DNA of 64,000 bases from YA12-FULL-51-18 sp041665305 (GCA_041665305.1 JBAYJD010000007.1:1-64000), one strand, 5' to 3'; positions 43,131-54,758 are shown, numbered from the stretch's first letter. The notes: generated by a model not told the origin, from the sequence alone. A program made the numbers and translations.

Positions 43131-43721
43131 TCATTTTATCACTTCTTCTATGCCCTGGATTATGGGCTTGTCGAATTCCGGGTCGTAGCCCGCCCAGACA
43201 TTGTGGACCGCATGGGTCTTGTTCAGCAGGAAGATGTACGGCACTCCCTGGGTCTTGTATTTGCGGGAGACCGCCGCGCCGCCGTAGGCGACGGGGAAGG
43301 TCAGGCCGAAAGCTTTAGCGAAGGCCTCGGCGGCGGAGGCTTCGTCTTCCACGCACACGCCGATAACGCCGAGCCCTTTGGGCGAATATTTTTTGTTCAT
43401 CGTTTCGATGAAAGGCGCGGCCTTCCGGCAGAACGGACAGTGCTCGGTAAAGAACATCACCATAACGGGTTTGCCGGCGTAAGCCGCCAAGTCTATCTCC
43501 CCGCCCTTGTAGTCGGGCAGTTTAAAGTATGATTCGGTCCTGGTATAAGCCTTCTCCGGCTTTTTCGCAGCCGTTCTTTTTTCCGGGCCGGCGACTGCCT
43601 GCGCGGTCGTTTCCGAGCGCACCTCGGCCGCGGTCACGGGGGTTTCGTTCTTCTTGCAGCCGTAATAGCCGAAAGACGCCGCATAAACCGCGGTAAGCGT
43701 CAAAATCTTCACTTTGTTCAT
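43131..43721 (-). CDS. TlpA-like thioredoxin-fold lipoprotein
   Basis: 196 aa. Hydrophobic signal followed by FGYYGC, a probable lipobox with Cys at about residue 22, so it is likely membrane-tethered in the periplasm. Thioredoxin-like fold of the AhpC/TlpA type: MVMFFTEHCPFCRKAAPF gives a CPFC redox site (about residues 107-110), and the cis-Pro is in GVPYIFLLNK. It could reduce or isomerise periplasmic thiols, or serve cytochrome c maturation. Lies 24 bp after cinA. Confidence 0.85.
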   Translation of the reverse strand: MNKVKILTLTAVYAASFGYYGCKKNETPVTAAEVRSETTAQAVAGPEKRTAAKKPEKAYTRTESYFKLPDYKGGEIDLAAYAGKPVMVMFFTEHCPFCRKAAPFIETMNKKYSPKGLGVIGVCVEDEASAAEAFAKAFGLTFPVAYGGAAVSRKYKTQGVPYIFLLNKTHAVHNVWAGYDPEFDKPIIQGIEEVIK

Positions 43722-43745
43722 GGTTCGGGTCTCCTTGTCTCCTGC

Positions 43746-44987
43746 CTATTGTATTATTTTTCTGAGCGCGTCCAAAGCGAAATTTACGGCGCAGCGCTTG
43801 ATCTGGACGCGCGTGCGGCGGAAAGTGCGGGTGAAGGTCCGGGTTTTCAGGCCGGGTCCGGCCACGGCGAAATAGACCAGTCCTACCGGCTTTTCCTTTG
43901 TCCCCCCCTCAGGCCCCGCGATGCCGGTGACGGAAACGGCGTAATCCGTTTTAAAAAGGCGCCGGGCGCGGCCTGCCATCTCCGCCGCGCATTCCGCCGA
44001 CACCGCTCCGTGCTTCGTTAGAATGCTCCGCCTGACGCCGAGCACGGTTTCCTTGGCTTTATTGGAATAGCAGACCACGCCGCCCATGAAATATGCGGAG
44101 CTGCCTGGGACATTCGTAAGCGCGTCGCCTATCGCTCCTCCCGTGCAGGATTCCGCCGTGGAGAGGGTGGCTTTGTTTTTTTCCAACAGGGCTCCCACGG
44201 TCCCTTCAAGGGTGGCCTCCCCGGTTCCGTAGATCCTGCCGCCCAGGATCTTCCGGCAGGCGTTTTCTATCCTGGCAAGCCTGCCGCCGGATTCGTCCGG
44301 CGTGCGTCCCGCGACCGTGAAATCGAATTCCACGATATCGGCTCCGGCCAGTACGGTGTAGTCGGCGTTCGGGAATCCGCGCATCACGGGGGCCAGGAGC
44401 TGTTCGGCGGCCACTTCACTGAGGCCGGCGATCTTCAGGCGCAGGGTTTTGATCGTTCCCTCTTTTATTTTAAAGAATTCCTTGATCTCGTCGGCCATGA
44501 AGGCGTCGAACATCGGCGTCCACTCGCTTTGGGGGCCCGGCAGGACCGCTATCATTTTTTTGCCGAGGGTAAGCACCTGTCCGAAAGCGGTGCCGTTGGC
44601 GTTTTCCACCATTTTGGCCCCGTCTATTATGAGGCACTGGTCTTTAAAATTCGGCGGCAGTTTGTGCAGCCTGTAATCGCTTTTAAGTATCTGTTCGGCG
44701 TATTTCGAATAACGCAGCTTCCGGCCGAGCGCTTTCGCGACTCCCTGGCGGGTGAGGTCGTCGAAGGTCGGGCCGAGGCCGCCGCAGGTGATCACCAGGT
44801 CGGCGTTGTTCAGGCCGCAGGTAACGAGCCTGGCGATGGCCTTAAGATCGTCCCCGACGGAGTGCTCCCGGTATATTCGGAAGCCTAGCCTGCGCAGCCT
44901 GGACGCGAAAAGCGGCACATAGCGGTTGCTCTTGCTTGAAACCAGTTCGGAACCGGTGCAGATAAGTTCGGCCTTTTTAAAATCCAT
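43746..44987 (-). CDS. cinA: CinA-family nicotinamide-nucleotide amidase / ADP-ribose pyrophosphatase
   Basis: 413 aa, full two-domain length. N-terminal molybdopterin-binding-like COG1058 domain (ELICTGSELVSSKSNRYVPL, LVITCGGLGPTFDDLTRQGVAKAL) and C-terminal CinA/PncC amidase domain (STAESCTGGAIGDALTNVPGSSAYFMGGVVCYSNKAK, AVSVTGIAGPEGGT). It recycles NMN and was named for competence induction. Both domains look complete. Confidence 0.93.
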   Translation of the reverse strand: MDFKKAELICTGSELVSSKSNRYVPLFASRLRRLGFRIYREHSVGDDLKAIARLVTCGLNNADLVITCGGLGPTFDDLTRQGVAKALGRKLRYSKYAEQILKSDYRLHKLPPNFKDQCLIIDGAKMVENANGTAFGQVLTLGKKMIAVLPGPQSEWTPMFDAFMADEIKEFFKIKEGTIKTLRLKIAGLSEVAAEQLLAPVMRGFPNADYTVLAGADIVEFDFTVAGRTPDESGGRLARIENACRKILGGRIYGTGEATLEGTVGALLEKNKATLSTAESCTGGAIGDALTNVPGSSAYFMGGVVCYSNKAKETVLGVRRSILTKHGAVSAECAAEMAGRARRLFKTDYAVSVTGIAGPEGGTKEKPVGLVYFAVAGPGLKTRTFTRTFRRTRVQIKRCAVNFALDALRKIIQ

Positions 44988-45109
44988 AGTGATAAGTTAC
45001 AAAAAAAGGCGGTTAAAAGAAAGCCGGCCTACCGCGTGTCCGCGCGTATTTTGCGCTTCTTTGCGGTTAAAAATTATAGAATGGAGTGAAATACGAGTCT
45101 GGAGGGATT

Positions 45110-45442
45110 GTGATAAAAGAAACGCTTTTAAAAATAGAATCGGCGATAGCCAGGATACAAGCCGCCGACGGCAAAGAAAAAGCCGAACTGGTCGCGCTTC
45201 TGAGAAAACTTAAGGATGAGCTGGCGGACCTGCCCGAATCCAGCCTGGATGACGCGCGCAGTATCGCCCATTTCACAGAAACCGCCGCCCATGAGGTTAC
45301 CCGCTCCAACAAAAGCCTGGAACGCAGCAACCTTTCCATCTCCGGAATGGCTTACTCGGTAAAGGGTTTTGAGGCTTCCCATCCAGCCTTGGTGGAACTG
45401 ACCAACGAGATCTGCATGATGCTCGCCCGCATGGGCATATAA
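45110..45442 (+). CDS. DUF4404-like small protein
   Basis: About 110 aa from a GTG at 45110 with GGAGGG eight bases before; an ATG at 45086 lacks a ribosome site. Helical protein: two helices (TLLKIESAIARIQAADGKEKAELVALL), a loop, then FEASHPALVELTNEICMMLARMGI at the end. This tail matches the C-terminus of the DUF4404 family. Function unknown. Divergent from cinA. Confidence 0.65.
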   Translation: MIKETLLKIESAIARIQAADGKEKAELVALLRKLKDELADLPESSLDDARSIAHFTETAAHEVTRSNKSLERSNLSISGMAYSVKGFEASHPALVELTNEICMMLARMGI

Positions 45443-45465
45443 GACAGGCGCGCGGCGGGGCCGGG

Positions 45466-45837
45466 TTAGAGCGCCTGGCGGATGTGCGTCATTATTACGG
45501 CCATATCGCAGGTCTTTGAAAGAACGCCGCGGACCTGGGGGTAGCGGGCCACATCGGAGCGGCTCCGCGTGGTAAAGTGGGTGGCTGTGACCACTATGAC
45601 CGGGATGGCGGACAGGTTCCCGTCCTTTTGAAATTCTTCAAGCATCTGGATCCCGTCGAGTTCCGGCATCCCTATATCCGTTACCAGGAGATCCGTGTGT
45701 GCGGCGAGGCACAGCCTCAGCCCGTCGCGGCCGTTAAGTCCGACCACCACTTCGTAGTCGGTTTCAAGATCCGCGGCGATCAGGGAGGCGAAGACTTCGT
45801 TGTCATCCAGCACCACTATCCGCTTTCTCTTTTCCAT
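45466..45837 (-). CDS. Single-domain response regulator
   Basis: 123 aa from ATG 45837; an upstream reading to 45945 adds a low-complexity, unlikely N-terminus. Receiver domain only: VVLDDNE acids, phospho-acceptor Asp in LLVTDIGMPELDG, Thr in VVVTATH, Lys in VLSKTC. No output domain, so it signals through protein contact, like CheY/DivK proteins. No kinase is adjacent. Confidence 0.85.
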   Translation of the reverse strand: MEKRKRIVVLDDNEVFASLIAADLETDYEVVVGLNGRDGLRLCLAAHTDLLVTDIGMPELDGIQMLEEFQKDGNLSAIPVIVVTATHFTTRSRSDVARYPQVRGVLSKTCDMAVIMTHIRQAL

Positions 45838-46064
45838 TAACGACAGTATACCAAACAGAACAGCGGCTGGTGAATAGCGCGGCCTGCGGACGGGTGTCGC
45901 GGCCGCGCTCCTGAAACCTTTCCGCCCGCCTCCAGCTGCCCCCATATGGCGGCCTTTAAGCTTAGCAAAAGAGCAACGGCAGGCATATGATTTTGATCAA
46001 CCTCCTTGCCGCCCGCCGTCCCCCTAAAACTTTATAGCCATGGGTCTAAAGACCTATATGTCTA

Positions 46065-46083
46065 TGGGTCCTTTGGCCCTTAC
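46065..46083 (+). promoter_or_regulatory. Conserved 19-nt leader motif (copy 2)
   Basis: TGGGTCCTTTGGCCCTTAC, identical to the minus-strand motif at 10275-10293, 25 bp upstream of the ComEC-like gene. A related TGGGTCTAAAGACC lies just before it (46041-46054), so two small hairpins may form in tandem. Confidence 0.4.
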
Positions 46084-46108
46084 ATGTTTAGTGCCAATTA
46101 ACTAGTAT

Positions 46109-47128
46109 ATGCCTATTCTTGCAACTTGGACTTGGATCACTGTGACCCTTAAGACACTTAAAACGGCTGCGGCGCCAGTGTTCCTTTTTACGTCGATACT
46201 TATTGCCGCAGCCGGTCCGCTGGACGCAGGCGTCTTTGACGCGCTCAAAGCCTTATCCGGCGGCGCCGTACCTTTCACACCATCCCTGTCCCACCTGCCG
46301 CCCGACCGTCTTAATCCCGCCGCGCGTCCTCTAAAGGTGTACTTTATAAATGTGGGCCAGGGCGATTCCACCTATATCGAACTGCCCGACGGAAAGAACG
46401 CCCTGATAGACGGCGGCCCTGATAAGAGCGAGACCGGGAACCTGGCTTTGTTTTTGTCTTCCCACAGCGTGACCAGAATAGACAATGTAGTGCTTACCCA
46501 TCCCCACTCCGATCATTACACCGGCCTCCAGTATGTATTTTCCAAGATGCCTGTGAGCAATTTCTTTGATACGCAGGTGGACAACGCGGCGGCCACGGGC
46601 GACGAGGCCGTCCGGACCCTGGCCGCGGGCGCGCATATCGTCCACCCTTCGGCCGGCGACACTCTGCCCTGGGATGAAAACGAAGTAGGTGTGAAGGTTC
46701 TCAATGCCTGCTCATTCTCGGTGGTCAGCAGTTCAAGCCAGTTCATAAACGACTGCTCGATCGTGCTCCGGATCACCTACCAGAACATCTCTATGCTTTT
46801 TACCGGCGACATGCAGGATGATGTGGAGGCCGGATTGGTAAAACAATACGGCGGGGAGCTCAAGTCCGAGGTCCTTAAGGTGGGACATCATGGCAGCCGG
46901 TATTCTTCCAGCGACGCCTTCCTGGCCGCCGTGCAGCCTCACGACGCTTATGTTTCCGTAGGCCAGAACAATTACGGCCACCCTACGCCGTCCTGTCTTG
47001 CCCGCCTGAAAAAGGCCGGCGCCGTAGTGCGCCGCACCGATCTCGACGGGACCATGGAGTACGCTATCGGCGGAACTGATATCTCTCCTTCCGCGGCCGC
47101 GGACGGCCTTGTCCCCTTGAAATACTAA
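46109..47128 (+). CDS. Secreted ComEC-like MBL-fold hydrolase
   Basis: 339 aa from ATG 46109; a GTG at 46142 would give a cleaner signal peptide (TLKTLKTAAAPVFLFTSIL) and may be the true start. The mature part is the MBL-fold of ComEC C-terminal type: KVYFINVGQGDSTYIELPDG, LIDGGPD, VVLTHPHSDHYTG, SIVLRITYQNISMLFTGDM and LKVGHHGSRYSSSDAFL. Such stand-alone domains are thought to be nucleases or phosphodiesterases outside the cytoplasm. No competence channel is encoded next to it. Confidence 0.88.
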   Translation: MPILATWTWITVTLKTLKTAAAPVFLFTSILIAAAGPLDAGVFDALKALSGGAVPFTPSLSHLPPDRLNPAARPLKVYFINVGQGDSTYIELPDGKNALIDGGPDKSETGNLALFLSSHSVTRIDNVVLTHPHSDHYTGLQYVFSKMPVSNFFDTQVDNAAATGDEAVRTLAAGAHIVHPSAGDTLPWDENEVGVKVLNACSFSVVSSSSQFINDCSIVLRITYQNISMLFTGDMQDDVEAGLVKQYGGELKSEVLKVGHHGSRYSSSDAFLAAVQPHDAYVSVGQNNYGHPTPSCLARLKKAGAVVRRTDLDGTMEYAIGGTDISPSAAADGLVPLKY

Positions 47129-47210
47129 ACAGCGTAAAGCCTAAACATGCCGCAGACGCGCGGCAACACACTAGCCACCCGCCGCAGGATTTGGTATTAT
47201 CTTTATAAGG

Positions 47211-47236
47211 TCCCGTCCGGGCCTTGGCCCTTAAAC
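47211..47236 (+). promoter_or_regulatory. Hairpin in the ppdK leader
   Basis: Inner hairpin GGGC-CTTG-GCCC (47219-47230) inside an outer CCCGT/ACGGG pair, downstream of a TATTAT box at 47195. The core GGCCCTTA also occurs in the 19-nt leader motif. Confidence 0.3.
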
Positions 47237-47269
47237 GGGGCTATTCCATGATCCAGGAGCAACACTACT

Positions 47270-50053
<2,784 letters not shown>

Positions 50054-50056
50054 CGC

Positions 50057-50686
50057 GTGTCCACGGCATACGCGTATTTCCCGATGGTCCTTTCCGCCCC
50101 CTCCGGGGGCGGAAAGACCGCCATCCGTGAAAAGCTGCTGGAACGGGACAAACGGTTCCGTTTCAGCGTGACCTGCACCACCAGGCCCATGCGCCCGGGC
50201 GAAGTGGAAGGCCGGGATTATTATTTCGTGACGCCCGGCGAGTTCGGGCGGCTGCGCGCAAACGGGGAGCTTCTGGAATGGGCCCGCGTGCACGGAAATA
50301 TGTACGGCACTCCGGTCAAGCCGGTCGTGGCTCTGCTTAAAAAGGGCCTCATTCCGGTGATGACCATAGATGTTAAAGGCGCCAGATCGGTAAAGAGGAT
50401 ATTTCCGGAGACGGTAACGGTGTTCCTGCTGCCGCCGGGCCTGAAGACGCTGGTGAGCCGTCTGCGGAAAAGGCGCGAACCGGCGGCGAATATCCGGGTA
50501 AGGCTTGAGACCGCGAAAAAGGAAATAAAGGAAGCCGCTTTTTTCGATTATCTGGTCATTAACGACAAACTGGCCGAAGCGGCGGGCGATATCCGGGACA
50601 TAGTGGATATAGAATGTATGAAGGTCTCCCGCAAACAGGCGGAGATAAAACGGTTCAATAGCGAGCTTTTGAAATTCAGACCCTGA
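50057..50686 (+). CDS. gmk: Guanylate kinase
   Basis: 209 aa from GTG 50057. Phosphorylates GMP to GDP. P-loop VLSAPSGGGKTAI, GMP-binding TTRPMRPGEVEGRDYYFVT, ELLEWARVHGNMYGTPV and DIDVKGA-like VMTIDVKGARSVK. It starts 3 bp after ppdK and precedes rpoZ, as in many bacteria. Confidence 0.94.
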   Translation: MSTAYAYFPMVLSAPSGGGKTAIREKLLERDKRFRFSVTCTTRPMRPGEVEGRDYYFVTPGEFGRLRANGELLEWARVHGNMYGTPVKPVVALLKKGLIPVMTIDVKGARSVKRIFPETVTVFLLPPGLKTLVSRLRKRREPAANIRVRLETAKKEIKEAAFFDYLVINDKLAEAAGDIRDIVDIECMKVSRKQAEIKRFNSELLKFRP

Positions 50687-50707
50687 ATAACGTAACGGAG
50701 GTTTTCT

Positions 50708-51055
50708 ATGACTACTCTTGAGATGAAGATGCATGAAAGCGAGCTGCTCGATAAGCTCATTTCCGACTACGGCCCCACCAAATACCAGGACATTGTGTGG
50801 GCCATGGAATGGGCCCGCCACCTCAGGGGGCAGGAAGCCTATCGCCAGCTGCCCATGGCCGAGATGATAGAGAAAGCCATGCTTGAAGTTATAAGCGGCC
50901 AGGTCACCTCCGAACAGATCCTGAAGGCGATCGGCTCCGGCCCCGCGCCCGTGAAGACGGAAGAAAAGCCGCCGGCGGAGAAGAAGGCCGTCAAGAAGGA
51001 GGCGGAGCCGGAAAAGGAAAAGAAAGAGAAGAAAGTCAAAGCCGAAAAAGAATAG
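50708..51055 (+). CDS. rpoZ: RNA polymerase omega subunit (divergent, Lys/Glu tail)
   Basis: 115 aa. The first 75 residues align with omega: LLDKLISDYGPTKYQDIVWAMEWARHLRG for the core helices and AMLEVISGQVT for the conserved EI..G.I. The tail (about 80-115) is almost only Lys, Glu, Ala and Pro. Omega folds around the beta' C-terminus and helps assembly. Position between gmk and priA supports the call, since similarity alone is weak. GGAGG precedes the start. Confidence 0.75.
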   Translation: MTTLEMKMHESELLDKLISDYGPTKYQDIVWAMEWARHLRGQEAYRQLPMAEMIEKAMLEVISGQVTSEQILKAIGSGPAPVKTEEKPPAEKKAVKKEAEPEKEKKEKKVKAEKE

Positions 51056-51120
51056 CGTTTGTCTTTCCGGGCCCGTCCACCGATCCTTTGCGGAGGCCGG
51101 GCCTTTTTTTGTTCAGCATT

Positions 51121-51927
51121 ATGAGAAACGAACTTAAGGACCTTGCCGCGGACCTGGCCGCCTATCTCAGGGGGCTGGATGAGGATACTTACATCAGCGT
51201 GGCGGATAGGACGCCGTCGTCACGGGCCGCGGCTCCCGGGCCGCAGACGAAAGAACCCGCGGTCCGGTCCCAGGCGTCCGGCGACGGACCGCCGGCCGCG
51301 GGCGCGGAGCCGTACGCCGCTGAAATGTCCGCTTTATCGGCGGAGATCCGGAAATGCCGCAAATGCCAGCTCGGCAATTCCCGCCTGAACGCCGTGGTCG
51401 GCGTGGGCAACCCGCGCGCCAAAATTGTGTTCGTCGGAGAGGGGCCGGGCTTTCAGGAAGACCATAAGGGCGAGCCTTTCGTGGGCCGCTCCGGAGCCTT
51501 GCTGGATAAGATCCTTGCGACGGTGCTGGGCTTAAAGCGCGAGGATGTCTACATAGCCAATATCGTAAAGTGCCACCCTATGATAAATCCGGAGACCCCG
51601 GAAGCCCACGGCAACGACCGCCCCCCCGGCATCGAAGAGATCTCCGCCTGCCGCCCCTATCTGGACCGCCAGCTCATGCTGATAAAACCCAGATGCATAG
51701 TTCCGCTGGGTTCCGTGGCCACCAGGGTTTTGCTGGGCGCGACGCGGGGCATAAGTTTTATGCGCGGCAAATGGTATGATTATCCCGTAGAGCTTTTTGG
51801 TCCAGGACATCCCATCAAAGTGCTGCCCACTTATCATCCCGCGGCCCTGCTCAGGAACTCCGAGCTGAAGCGCGAAACCTGGGAAGATATGAAGATGCTT
51901 AAGTCGTTTCTTGAGAAGGAACTGTAG
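51121..51927 (+). CDS. Uracil-DNA glycosylase, family 4 type (4Fe-4S)
   Basis: 268 aa from ATG 51121. Removes uracil from DNA. Iron-sulfur Cys: CRKCQLG (about residues 76-85) and two later (NIVKCHP, ISACRPYL). Catalytic and binding motifs GEGPGFQEDHKGEPFVGRSG and late TYHPAALLRN. The first 75 residues are an Ala/Pro-rich linker and short helix, absent in the smallest family members. It lies where coaBC stands in many gmk-rpoZ-priA clusters. Confidence 0.9.
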   Translation: MRNELKDLAADLAAYLRGLDEDTYISVADRTPSSRAAAPGPQTKEPAVRSQASGDGPPAAGAEPYAAEMSALSAEIRKCRKCQLGNSRLNAVVGVGNPRAKIVFVGEGPGFQEDHKGEPFVGRSGALLDKILATVLGLKREDVYIANIVKCHPMINPETPEAHGNDRPPGIEEISACRPYLDRQLMLIKPRCIVPLGSVATRVLLGATRGISFMRGKWYDYPVELFGPGHPIKVLPTYHPAALLRNSELKRETWEDMKMLKSFLEKEL

Positions 51928-51969
51928 GGTGGAGGGAGTGGGAGCCGTCCAAACCGCGCGCCCTGACTT

Positions 51970-54024
51970 ATGATCGCAGAACTAGCTTTTCCGGTCCCGC
52001 TCAGGCGGACATTCTATTACCGCGTTAAAGAAGAACTCTCCGCCTCCGCGCGGCCCGGCCTGCGCGTTTGGGCCTCGTTCGGTCCTCAGAAGCTTGTCGG
52101 AATGATCATCAGGCTGCATGAAGATTCCTCAGTGGACCTGTCGGGTTTTAAATCATTGAAAAGTATCGAGTCCTTCCTGGACTCCGCGCCGGTTTCTCGC
52201 GATGATCTCCCGGCGATAGCGTCCTGGATGCAGGACCGGTGGAACGCCCCGATAGGCCTGGCGGTCGAGAATTTTTTCGGGCAGTTCATGACCGAAGCTT
52301 TTCCCGTCTCCCAGGCCGCGCGATCGGAGCTCCCCTCCGTTTTTCTTGAAGATGTCCAGCCCCCGCTTTTAAGCTCTTCGCTGATAGAGATAGCGGCGAA
52401 GCTGGCCGTTTTCGCGGCTCAGCCCCCCAGCGCATTTTCCGCCGGGACGGCGCCCGAAGCGCGGGGCGCGGCGCATGTGCTGTTCGGGCCGCCGCAGAAC
52501 GGTCGCTATGACGTTTATCTTGAACTGGCCAGGAAAGCCGTTTCCGACGGGGGGCAGGCCGTATGTCTGGTGCCGGACCTTAACCTTATAGCCCCTTTCG
52601 AAGAGCGACTTCGCGCCGTCTTCAGGCCGGAGGCTCTGGCCGTTTGGCACAGCCGCCTGACGCCTAGGCAGCGCCGCGACGCCTGGCATGGCGTCAGGAC
52701 CGGCGCGGTCAAGGTTGTAGTGGGCGCGCGGTCGGCGGCCTTTCTTCCTTTTAAACAGCTTTCACTGGCCCTTATCGACGAAGAGCAGGACGACATTTAC
52801 AAGGCGGAGGAGCAGGAACCCAATTTCCACGCCAGGGACCTGCTGCTGAAACGCGCGCCGTACCATGGGACATGCGTGATCCTGGCCAGCGCCGCCCCGT
52901 CGATGGAGGCTTATGCCGGAGTCTCGCGCGGGCGCTTTACCTGGACCGAGCTGCCGCGGCCGACCCTCAACCGTCCGAAGGTCGCCATTGTCGATATGGA
53001 ATCCCGGCGATGGGAGCTGATCTCGGGGCCGCTGGAAGATAAACTTAAGAACGCCGTAAAAGAAAAAAGACAGGCGCTGGTGCTGACCGGAAGAAAAGGC
53101 TACGCCTCGCTGACCGCCTGCGCCAACTGCGGCTGGATAAAACGCTGCGGGCGCTGCCGTATCCCCATGGGTACCAGAAAAGAAGGCGAGGACGGCAAGT
53201 TCGTCTGCTGGCGCTGCGGCAGAAAAGAACCTATACCCGAGACCTGTCCGGCGTGCTCCGGCAGGGTTTTTAGGGAAAGCGGCGCGGGCACGCAGAAGGT
53301 CGAGGCCTACCTTAAGAAGCTTTTGCCGGGAGCCAGGGTGGCGCGGTTCGACGGAGACCTGATGAGGAAATCGGTGAAGAACGCGCAGGCGGTTTATGAA
53401 GAGTTTAAAAAAGGCGGGATAGATGTGCTGGTGGGCACCCGCTTGCTGGCGCGGGGCCACGATTTCCACAATCTCGGCGTCATCGGGGTGGTGGATTCCG
53501 ACGCGGGGCTTTCCGCCGCGGATTTCAGGGCTTCGGAAAAGATCTTCCAGACCTTGTTCGAGGCCGGTTCGGCCTTGTTCGAAACGAGGGCTCAGGACCC
53601 TGAATTCATAGTGCAGACGCGCCAACCGAAACATTATATTTTTTCCGTCCTTCCGGAGCTGGATTACCTGAAGTTCGCAAAGGACGAGCTGGCGGCGCGG
53701 AAAGATTTTTTCTATCCCCCCTTCTCCGAGCTGGTACGCATAAGTTTCGCCTCGCTAGACGCGAAGGTTATAGCGGCCTTCTCGTCCGAGGTGCTGGCGG
53801 CGCTGGACAGTCCCGCCGGAGATGAGGCCGGCGCACCCACGGCGGAGATCCTCGGCCCGATGGTGTTCAACGATCCTAAGAAGACGAAGGTCGTAAGGGA
53901 ATACTACCTGATAAAGTTGGCCGACGAAAAGGAACTGGCCTGGTGCCTGGGGAAGTTAAGGAACCTGAAGCCGCCCAAAACCCTCCGCTTCCGGATAACC
54001 GCCGACCCTTATAGTTTCAAATAA
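51970..54024 (+). CDS. priA: Primosomal protein PriA with degenerate helicase motifs
   Basis: 684 aa, near normal length. PriA restarts stalled forks. The N-terminal 3'-DNA-binding domain (AELAFPVPLRRTFYYRV), the eight zinc Cys (CANCGWIKRCGRC, CWRCGRKEPIPETCPAC, about 381-434) and the C-terminal domain are kept. Helicase motifs are not: Walker A, usually GVTGSGKTEVY, is GPPQNGRYDVY (about 173) with no Lys; DEEH is DEEQ; SATPS is SAAPS; and the GRAGR motif VI is FEAGSALFET (about 530). The chain is in one unbroken frame, so this looks like selection rather than error. It is probably a structural loader without unwinding activity. Confidence 0.9.
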   Translation: MIAELAFPVPLRRTFYYRVKEELSASARPGLRVWASFGPQKLVGMIIRLHEDSSVDLSGFKSLKSIESFLDSAPVSRDDLPAIASWMQDRWNAPIGLAVENFFGQFMTEAFPVSQAARSELPSVFLEDVQPPLLSSSLIEIAAKLAVFAAQPPSAFSAGTAPEARGAAHVLFGPPQNGRYDVYLELARKAVSDGGQAVCLVPDLNLIAPFEERLRAVFRPEALAVWHSRLTPRQRRDAWHGVRTGAVKVVVGARSAAFLPFKQLSLALIDEEQDDIYKAEEQEPNFHARDLLLKRAPYHGTCVILASAAPSMEAYAGVSRGRFTWTELPRPTLNRPKVAIVDMESRRWELISGPLEDKLKNAVKEKRQALVLTGRKGYASLTACANCGWIKRCGRCRIPMGTRKEGEDGKFVCWRCGRKEPIPETCPACSGRVFRESGAGTQKVEAYLKKLLPGARVARFDGDLMRKSVKNAQAVYEEFKKGGIDVLVGTRLLARGHDFHNLGVIGVVDSDAGLSAADFRASEKIFQTLFEAGSALFETRAQDPEFIVQTRQPKHYIFSVLPELDYLKFAKDELAARKDFFYPPFSELVRISFASLDAKVIAAFSSEVLAALDSPAGDEAGAPTAEILGPMVFNDPKKTKVVREYYLIKLADEKELAWCLGKLRNLKPPKTLRFRITADPYSFK

Positions 54025-54735
54025 GGCCGTGTACGGCGGCGCCGGTCGATCTCCACGCGAGGCCACGCCGTTCATCGCCCCCGGGCCTAGATCCACCCAG
54101 CCTATCCGCCCGTCGGTGGCGCGTACAAGGGCGCGGTCCGCCCCGGAACGCTTCGGAAAATATCCGGAAATCTCAAGCTCGGTTCCGGCTGTAAGCCAAC
54201 CCTTTGTGACAGCAGCGGTTTTTTCCCGGAAGAGCGCAAGTTTTTTCAGGGTCTTCGTGCGTTTTTGAACCGGATAAAATTCAGGGATCTTCTCTACGGG
54301 CCGTCCGTTCTCCCACCTGAAGCGGCGCTCGATTTTAAAATAAAGATTGGAAGTCTGTTGTATCGAAAACCCCGCAGTTGAGGCAAGATGCAGGATCTCG
54401 CCGCTGATATTCGCCCGTTCCATACCCCCGGGCCCGGAAGACACAAAAAGAAAGTATGGGTTGCAGCTCAAGCCGTGGCTGCTCAGGAGCCGCCAGACGC
54501 GGCCCGACCTGAGGTCTTTAAAGCTTCCGATGCCCAAGGGCGTCGTCTCATCCGTAGGCGGCCCCGCCTGTCCGGCAAAAATCCGCGCGCCTTCGGGATC
54601 TATGATCAGAACCGCCGGGTCATAGAGCAACTTCATCGGGCAGCCCTCTTTCAATCCGCCGAGATCGCGCGTAGCCTCTCCGGCGGTTAAAGGTCCCGGC
54701 AGCGCCAATGCGGCAGCCAAAAACAAACCCCTCAT
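53956..54735 (-). CDS. Exported protein with SH3-like C-terminal part
   Basis: 259 aa. Signal peptide MRGLFLAAALALPGPLTAGEA. Beta-rich mature protein; residues about 165-225 (AAVTKGWLTAGTELEISGYFP, VRATDGRIGWVDLG) resemble a bacterial SH3b domain. Two Cys (GCPM, LSCN) may pair. The 3' end overlaps the 3' end of priA by 69 bp on the opposite strand, longer than usual. Family not recognised; a cell-wall or surface role is a guess. Confidence 0.6.
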   Translation of the reverse strand: MRGLFLAAALALPGPLTAGEATRDLGGLKEGCPMKLLYDPAVLIIDPEGARIFAGQAGPPTDETTPLGIGSFKDLRSGRVWRLLSSHGLSCNPYFLFVSSGPGGMERANISGEILHLASTAGFSIQQTSNLYFKIERRFRWENGRPVEKIPEFYPVQKRTKTLKKLALFREKTAAVTKGWLTAGTELEISGYFPKRSGADRALVRATDGRIGWVDLGPGAMNGVASRGDRPAPPYTALFETIRVGGYPEAEGFGRLQVP

Positions 54736-54758
54736 AAGCCTATTCTACACTATTAAAT

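Noticed and set aside
44987..45110. A competence operon around cinA and the ComEC-like gene
   Set aside because: No ComEC channel, DprA, ComF or RecA gene is present; the two genes are more than 1 kb apart and on opposite strands.
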